Source: Saccharofermentans sp.
Lineage (GTDB): Bacteria > Bacillota > Clostridia > Saccharofermentanales > Saccharofermentanaceae
Direction: 5' to 3'
Length of the DNA: 64,000 nt
NCBI GenBank assembly: GCA_024695505.1
Contig: JAILIB010000015.1
Location: 1 to 64,000, forward strand
In this document: positions 58,712 to 64,000 of the stretch, piece after piece
Layout of the letters: every line of letters starts with the position of its first letter
How positions within the stretch are numbered: position 1 is the stretch's first letter
Notes under the pieces: model-generated
Told to the model about the DNA's origin: nothing
Seen by the model: the letters and a program-made list of their open reading frames with translations, nothing else
Database searches by the model: none
Translations under genes and position numbers: made by a program

Positions 58712-59140
58712 TTATAGCATATCGAGATATTCCTGCAGAATTATCTCAGCCGCGACCTGATCTATGACCTTTTTCTGCTTTTTTGCCTTAATGTTGCAGT
58801 CGTGAAGGTATCTGGAGGCCATGACCGTCGTAAAACGCTCGTCTTTATAGACGGGCTCGATGCCGCATGCCTCCTTGAGCTTTTCTCCGAAGGCCTCCGC
58901 CTTGGCTTCAGTCTCTGACTTTGTGCCGTCAGTCCTGGTGGGTCTTCCGATGACCATCGCGTTCACGTTCATCTCCTTGATGATCTCGCAGATTCGGTTT
59001 ATCGCCCATGAGTCATCTACCCCGTTCCAGTTAACGGTCTCATAGCCTCTTGCGATTATCCTGGATTCATCTGAAAGCGCGACTCCGATATGCTTCATAC
59101 CGAAATCTATGCCCATAATACGCCCTGCGGGTTTAGCCAT
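58712..59140 (-). CDS. ruvX: Holliday junction resolvase RuvX (YqgF)
   Basis: RIMGIDFGMKHIGVALSDESRIIARGYETV...AMVIGRPTRTDGTKSE...YKDERFTTVMASRYL. Confidence 0.93.
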   Translation of the reverse strand: MAKPAGRIMGIDFGMKHIGVALSDESRIIARGYETVNWNGVDDSWAINRICEIIKEMNVNAMVIGRPTRTDGTKSETEAKAEAFGEKLKEACGIEPVYKDERFTTVMASRYLHDCNIKAKKQKKVIDQVAAEIILQEYLDML

Positions 59141-59162
59141 TAATTATTCCTCGTGAAAAAGA

Positions 59163-59462
59163 TCACAGCCTGGAGCAGTAATCGTTAATGATGACCTCGA
59201 GCAACTCGTCGCGGTCTATCCTCTTGATAAGGCCTCTTGCACCCTTGTAATTCGTGATGTAGGTAGGATCGCCCGAAATGAAGTAACCCACCAACTGATT
59301 GATGGGATTGTAGCCCTTCTCTTTCAGTGCTGAAAGCACATAAGACATAAGCGCGTGAACGTCCGCGATCCTGTCACCTGAAAGATTAAATTTAGCGGTG
59401 CTGTCTTCCAAAAAGCTATCCTCCTGATAAGGGAATATCCTTATACAGTTGTATTTTAGCAC
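59163..59462 (-). CDS. IreB family regulatory phosphoprotein
   Basis: DSTAKFNLSGDRIADVHALMSYVLSALKEKGYNPINQLVGYFISGDPTYITNYKGARGLIKRIDRDELLEVII. Confidence 0.93.
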   Translation of the reverse strand: MLKYNCIRIFPYQEDSFLEDSTAKFNLSGDRIADVHALMSYVLSALKEKGYNPINQLVGYFISGDPTYITNYKGARGLIKRIDRDELLEVIINDYCSRL

Positions 59463-59497
59463 ATTTGGGTTTTAAATTGTAAAGTTTCTTTATAAAA

Positions 59498-60808
59498 TCA
59501 AAGACCGTTTTTCAGGACAATTTCCGCACCTTTGCTTCCCGTAACAACGCCTCTGATAACGTCGCCTGGAACCGGGACGCCGTTTCCGGCATCAAAAAGC
59601 ACCTCTGCCCTGACGTAATTCCTTGTGTATCCTGAAGCTGTCAGGCCTGAAACCTTCTCGACAAGGACGTCTTCATTTCTTCCTTTCATGGCTTTGGCAA
59701 ACTCTGCCGAAAGATCCGACGCAAGCGCCAACAGCCTTGATTCACGCTGTTTCTTGACCTCATGGGCAACCTGCTCCATTGAAGCGGCCTTCGTTCCTTC
59801 GCGAAGCGAATAAGGGAAAACGTGGATCCTAGCAAATCCCATCTCTTTTGCAAAACGCATCGTCTCTTCAAATTCCTCATCGGTTTCACCGGGAAATCCG
59901 ACGATAATGTCAGTGGTCAGAGACATGCCAGGAAAACGCTCTCTGAGGCGCTTTACGCGCGATGCATAGCCTTTTGAATCGTAGTGCCTGTTCATTCTCT
60001 TCAGGACGGTGTCAGAACCGCTCTGCAATGAAAGATGGAAAGACGGACAGATATGCTTGAGTCCTGCTAACGCGTCAATGAACTCATCGGTCATGGATAT
60101 CGGTTCAAGAGAGCCTAGCCTCAGTCTTTCAAGGCCTTCCGTATCGTCGATCTGCTTAAGGAGTTTTGCCAGCGACATGATGTCTTCTCCCCTGTCCTTG
60201 CCGTAAGAGCAAAGATGGATCCCAGACACGATGATCTCCTTAAATCCGTTCTGTGCAAGGTATCTTGCTTCCTTTATGCAGGATTCCGGGCTTCTGCTTG
60301 CGACCCTTCCCCTTGCGAACGGGATTATGCAGTAGGTGCAGAAAGAATCACACCCGTCTTCTATCTTCATGAAGGCACGGCAGCCTTCGGGAGACAGAAC
60401 GCTCCCAAAGTCGTGAAAGTCGTCCTTTTTGGATACTTCAGGCCTTACATGTTCCTGCTCATGCGTGAGGTCCTTTCTTTCGGCAAAGAGCTTTTCCGCC
60501 CTGTCCACTATCGTCAGGCGCTCTTTCGTGCCGGCTACGATGTCCGCCGCGACCTTGCCGTCGGTGGTCTCTGCAGAACACCCTGCGGCAACGACGATAG
60601 TCCCGGGATTGAGTCTGGCCATCTTACGGAGCATTTGTCTTGATTTCCTGTCGGCCTCGCTCGTGACAGAACACGTGTTTACCACGCAGCAGTCTGCATC
60701 TTCAGGCTTTTCCGCGAGCTCATGCCCCCTTTCGAGGAACATGCTCCTCAAGGCGTCAGTCTCGTACTGGTTGACCCTGCATCCTAATGTCAGGAAATAG
60801 ACTTTCAT
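59498..60808 (-). CDS. mtaB: tRNA t6A37 methylthiotransferase MtaB
   Basis: VYFLTLGCRVNQYETDALRSMF...KIEDGCDSFCTYCIIPFARGRVASR...TDIIVGFPGETDEEFEET. Confidence 0.93.
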   Translation of the reverse strand: MKVYFLTLGCRVNQYETDALRSMFLERGHELAEKPEDADCCVVNTCSVTSEADRKSRQMLRKMARLNPGTIVVAAGCSAETTDGKVAADIVAGTKERLTIVDRAEKLFAERKDLTHEQEHVRPEVSKKDDFHDFGSVLSPEGCRAFMKIEDGCDSFCTYCIIPFARGRVASRSPESCIKEARYLAQNGFKEIIVSGIHLCSYGKDRGEDIMSLAKLLKQIDDTEGLERLRLGSLEPISMTDEFIDALAGLKHICPSFHLSLQSGSDTVLKRMNRHYDSKGYASRVKRLRERFPGMSLTTDIIVGFPGETDEEFEETMRFAKEMGFARIHVFPYSLREGTKAASMEQVAHEVKKQRESRLLALASDLSAEFAKAMKGRNEDVLVEKVSGLTASGYTRNYVRAEVLFDAGNGVPVPGDVIRGVVTGSKGAEIVLKNGL

Positions 60809-60816
60809 CCGTAAGA

Positions 60817-62565
60817 TTACTGTCTGACTTTGATATGGACCTCTCTGAGCTGCTGCTCGGTAACGTCACCAGGCGCGCCGCAGAGAAGATCCTGAGCGTT
60901 TCCGTTCATAGGGAAAGCAATGACTTCCCTGATATTCTCCTCACCTTTAAGGATCATGATCATTCTGTCAACGCCGGGAGCCATTCCTGCATGCGGAGGC
61001 GCACCAAACTGGAATGCGTTGTAGAGCGCTCCGAACTTGGTCTTGAGCTCTTCCTCGGAATATCCTGCGATCTCGAATGCCTTTTTCATGATCTCGAGGT
61101 CATGGTTTCTGACAGCACCGGAAGAAAGCTCTATGCCGTTGCAGACGATGTCGTACTGGTAAGCAAGGATCTCTCCGGGTTCCTTTGTATTAAGCGCCTC
61201 AAGGCCGCCCTGCGGCATTGAGAACGGGTTGTGCGTGAAGATGTACTTGTGTGTCTCGGGATCGATCTCGAACATCGGGAAATCGTTGACGAAGCAGAAT
61301 CTGAAAGCATTCTCCTCGATCAGGCCGAGTCTTGCACCGAGCTCGTTACGGATCTTTCCGGAGCACTCGTTTGCACGTGCCTCGTTGTCGGCGATGAAGA
61401 AGATGGTGTCACCTGCTTCAAGACCAGCAAGGTCCTTAAGTTCAGACTTCATGTCATCAGGAATGAACTTGTCGATGGGTCCCTTGTAGCTCATATTCTC
61501 AAGAACTTCAAGGTAGCCTAAGCCGCCCATTCCGAGGTCATCCTGGGCAAACTTGAGCATCTTTTCGTGCTGGCCCTTGGAAAGCTTTGCGTGAACGTTG
61601 ATCGCACGGACGGTCTTTCCCTGGAAAGCCTTGAACGTGCATCTTGAGAAGAACTCGGATACGTCGATTATCCTCAAAGGGTTTCTGAGATCGGGCTTAT
61701 CTGTACCGAATTCAAGCATTGCCTGCTTGTAAGGGATGACCGGATAAGGTGCCGCAGTAACCTTTGCACCTTTCGGAGCAAACTTCTCAAATGCAGCAGT
61801 AAGGACTTCCTCACCTGCCCTGAAAACGTCTTCCTGCGTTGCAAAGCTCATCTCGAAATCGAGCTGGTAGAACTCTCCCGGAGACCTGTCTGCTCTTGCA
61901 TCCTCGTCCCTGAAGCAGGGAGCGATCTGGAAATACTTATCGAATCCTGAGACCATGAGCAGCTGCTTGAACTGCTGAGGCGCCTGCGGAAGTGCATAGA
62001 ACTTGCCTTTGAACTTTCTTGAAGGAACGATGTAGTCTCTCGCGCCCTCAGGTGAAGAGCTCGTAAGGATAGGAGTCTGGATCTCAAGGAATCCCATCTC
62101 CGTCATCTTCTGTCTCAGGAAAGCAATGACATTTGATCTGAATACGATGTTATCCTTGACCTTCTGGTTACGCAGATCGAGATATCTGTACTTGAGCCTT
62201 ACGTCTTCCCTGATCTCCTTGGATGTCATGATCTCGAAAGGAAGCTGTGTATAGACCTTTCCGAGCACGTCAACTTTGTGAGCCTCAAGCTCGATAGTAC
62301 CCGTAGCGATCTTGGGATTGTATGTCTCTTCGTCTCTGTGCTCGATCTTGCCTTCGACTGAGATGCACTCTTCCTTGACCAGACCGTCAAGAAGGCTTGT
62401 ATCGCGCATGACGACCTGAAGCGTTCCGTACATGTCTCTTAAGTCGATAAAGGAAACGCCGCCGTGATCTCTGATATTCTCTATCCAGCCGCATACCCTG
62501 AGTTCCGTTCCAACGTCCTGCTCAGTGAGTTCGTTGATGTATTTGTCTCTGTAAATGTTGCCCAT
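60817..62565 (-). CDS. aspS: Aspartyl-tRNA synthetase (bacterial type)
   Basis: ELRVCGWIENIRDHGGVSFIDLRDMYGTLQVV; FTHNPFSMPQGGLEAL; FGAPPHAGMAPGVDRMIMIL. Confidence 0.96.
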   Translation of the reverse strand: MGNIYRDKYINELTEQDVGTELRVCGWIENIRDHGGVSFIDLRDMYGTLQVVMRDTSLLDGLVKEECISVEGKIEHRDEETYNPKIATGTIELEAHKVDVLGKVYTQLPFEIMTSKEIREDVRLKYRYLDLRNQKVKDNIVFRSNVIAFLRQKMTEMGFLEIQTPILTSSSPEGARDYIVPSRKFKGKFYALPQAPQQFKQLLMVSGFDKYFQIAPCFRDEDARADRSPGEFYQLDFEMSFATQEDVFRAGEEVLTAAFEKFAPKGAKVTAAPYPVIPYKQAMLEFGTDKPDLRNPLRIIDVSEFFSRCTFKAFQGKTVRAINVHAKLSKGQHEKMLKFAQDDLGMGGLGYLEVLENMSYKGPIDKFIPDDMKSELKDLAGLEAGDTIFFIADNEARANECSGKIRNELGARLGLIEENAFRFCFVNDFPMFEIDPETHKYIFTHNPFSMPQGGLEALNTKEPGEILAYQYDIVCNGIELSSGAVRNHDLEIMKKAFEIAGYSEEELKTKFGALYNAFQFGAPPHAGMAPGVDRMIMILKGEENIREVIAFPMNGNAQDLLCGAPGDVTEQQLREVHIKVRQ

Positions 62566-62603
62566 GTGCTCTTCCTTTCTCCGGTTGGTCTTAAAAACAA
62601 AAA

Positions 62604-62826
62604 CGCCCCGAACCTAAAACATCTCGTGTTCCAAGTTCAGGACGAACTAATCAGTAATTATGTCCGCGGTGCCACCTGAGTTATCTCCGGCAGAGCGGAG
62701 ATCACTTTAAATTGTTCCAGCTGATGGAGCTGTTATTCATCCGGATTCATGCCGCTTGTCTTCCAGCCTCGGACAATGCTCTCTGAAGGCGAACTCCCGA
62801 ACTACTCGTTCTCCGTCATCGCTGAC
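62604..62826 (-). ncRNA. T-box riboswitch leader of aspS with intrinsic terminator
   Basis: T-box AGGTGGCACCGCGGAC (62662-62677), Stem I AGTA (62803-62806), AGAGAGC and GGCTGGAAGACAAGC; terminator cgtcctgaactt / aggttcggggcg (62604-62644) followed by TTTTTGTTTTT. Confidence 0.9.
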
Positions 62827-62832
62827 CCCGAA

Positions 62833-62862
62833 ATAGTACAACAACCAAGCTCTGATTGTCAA
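62833..62862 (-). promoter_or_regulatory. Sigma-A promoter of the aspS T-box leader
   Basis: - strand TTGACA (62857-62862)-N18-TACTAT (62833-62838). Confidence 0.8.
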
Positions 62863-62881
62863 TTAAAAAGACTTTATTTCT

Positions 62882-64000
62882 TTATCTTCTTCCTTTTTTG
62901 CCGCCGCGGCCGGTCCTGCCGCCGAACGATTTGGGCTTGCCGCCCGTCCTTCCCTTTGAGGGTCTGTAATCGCTTTTCTTCCGTCCGCTCCTCGAAGGCC
63001 TGTCACTCTTATAAGAGGAGGAAAAGCCTTTGCGCGCGGGCGTATGTTCAAACTCATCCTCAAACCTTAAGTCGATGCGGTTAAGTTCCGTATCAACGTT
63101 GTCAACGACAACGCCCATCCTCTGGCCTATGTTGATTACTGCGCCACCCCTTGCTCCGACAGCACGGTAGCGCTGCTCGTCAAAGTAGTAGTGGTCGCTT
63201 AAGGTCCTGAAAGGAACGAATCCCTCTATCGAACTGTCGAGCATAACGAAGCAGCCGGATTCGATAATGGAAGAGACCATGCCCTCATAGTGTTCACCGA
63301 CCTTATCGGCCATGAATTCACAGACCTTGATGTCAACTGATGCGCGCTCGGCATCGACCGCGTTACGCTCCATTTCCGAAGACTGCTCGGCGGCAGCTTC
63401 GACTATTCCTCCGAAATGCGAGCGCTTGTTCTCGCCGTGGAGGTGGCTCTTGATTATACGGTGGATCATGAGATCCGGATAACGTCTGATAGGGCTTGTG
63501 AAATGACAGTAGTACTTTGATGCGAGACCGAAGTGGCCCAGGCATTCGGACGAATAGCGGGCCTTCGCCATCGAGCGGAGGAGCAGCTGGTCAAGGACCG
63601 GAAGAGCGTCGTCATCGCCGATCGTATCCATGAAACGCACAATGTCCGCGGGCTGGATCTTTCCCGAAAGGCGTCCCATCGCTCCGTGATATTTTGCGAC
63701 GGAAGCAAAGCGGGCGATCTTGATCGGATCCGGGTCTTCATGGACACGGTAAACGAACGGATAGCTCATCGAACAGTATGTCTTGGCAACAAACTCGTTC
63801 GCGCAGATCATGAACGATTCGATTATGCCGTGAACGAAATTGTCCGGCTCCGGCATGACCTCTTTGACCGTCTGATCGTCATTTAAGATGACCTTGGTCT
63901 CAGGGAACTCGAATCTGAGCGCTCCCCTTCTCTCCCTCATTGACTTTAAGATCTCGGCAAGGACCTTCATCTTCGAGAGCATAGGCACGATAGGGCCGTA
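62882..64000 (-). CDS. rnr: Ribonuclease R, C-terminal part (truncated by window)
   Basis: Open to the window edge (YGPIVPMLSKMKVLAEILKSMRERRGALRFEFPETKV); CLGHFGLASKYYCHFTSPIRRYPDLMIHRII; S1 domain and basic tail. Confidence 0.93.
   Translation of the reverse strand, partial: YGPIVPMLSKMKVLAEILKSMRERRGALRFEFPETKVILNDDQTVKEVMPEPDNFVHGIIESFMICANEFVAKTYCSMSYPFVYRVHEDPDPIKIARFASVAKYHGAMGRLSGKIQPADIVRFMDTIGDDDALPVLDQLLLRSMAKARYSSECLGHFGLASKYYCHFTSPIRRYPDLMIHRIIKSHLHGENKRSHFGGIVEAAAEQSSEMERNAVDAERASVDIKVCEFMADKVGEHYEGMVSSIIESGCFVMLDSSIEGFVPFRTLSDHYYFDEQRYRAVGARGGAVINIGQRMGVVVDNVDTELNRIDLRFEDEFEHTPARKGFSSSYKSDRPSRSGRKKSDYRPSKGRTGGKPKSFGGRTGRGGKKGRR

Noticed and set aside
1-64000. tRNA, rRNA, mobile element, prophage or defence island
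   Set aside because: No cloverleaf/CCA pattern, rRNA core sequence, transposase, integrase, toxin-antitoxin or Cas-like protein was seen in the sequence or ORF translations; a tRNAscan/HMM run would be needed to confirm absence.

Overview
This 64 kb window looks like a Clostridia/Firmicutes-type chromosomal segment (L21-Prp-L27-ObgE operon, MutS2, YitT, DUF1385, DUF951, IreB, ChW repeats, a T-box and an ECF/zinc-finger anti-sigma pair). It is densely coded, mostly on the minus strand, and dominated by housekeeping genes: flotillin (partial), sepF, yggS, mutS2, pfkA, sir2-type deacylase, dnaE, uvrB, obg, rpmA, prp, rplU, murC, prmC, rpmE, rho, mreB, leuS, wecB-like, pgi, ruvX, ireB, mtaB, aspS and rnr (partial). 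I saw no rRNA, tRNA, CRISPR array, transposase, integrase or phage module. The best regulatory signals readable from sequence are a LexA-type SOS box inside the uvrB-dnaE-sir2 promoter, a T-box leader before aspS whose best-placed specifier reads AAC (Asn) rather than an Asp codon, a clear ECF promoter (TGTAAC-N16-CGTCTAA) before an ECF sigma/anti-sigma/DUF4097 operon, and a structured leader before rplU. Less-described candidates are a cytosolic LacI-like sensor fused to GGDEF, a MarR-ACP-lipid kinase module, a TIM-barrel isomerase/FMN-oxidase pair with an altered active-site motif, a DUF1292/CPBP/large envelope protein operon with a degenerate GH51-like segment, a division-cluster HlyD-like protein with a long disordered cationic tail, and a Rho with a long disordered insertion. 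I found no single clearly new defence-type system. All family calls come from reading motifs; no database search was run.
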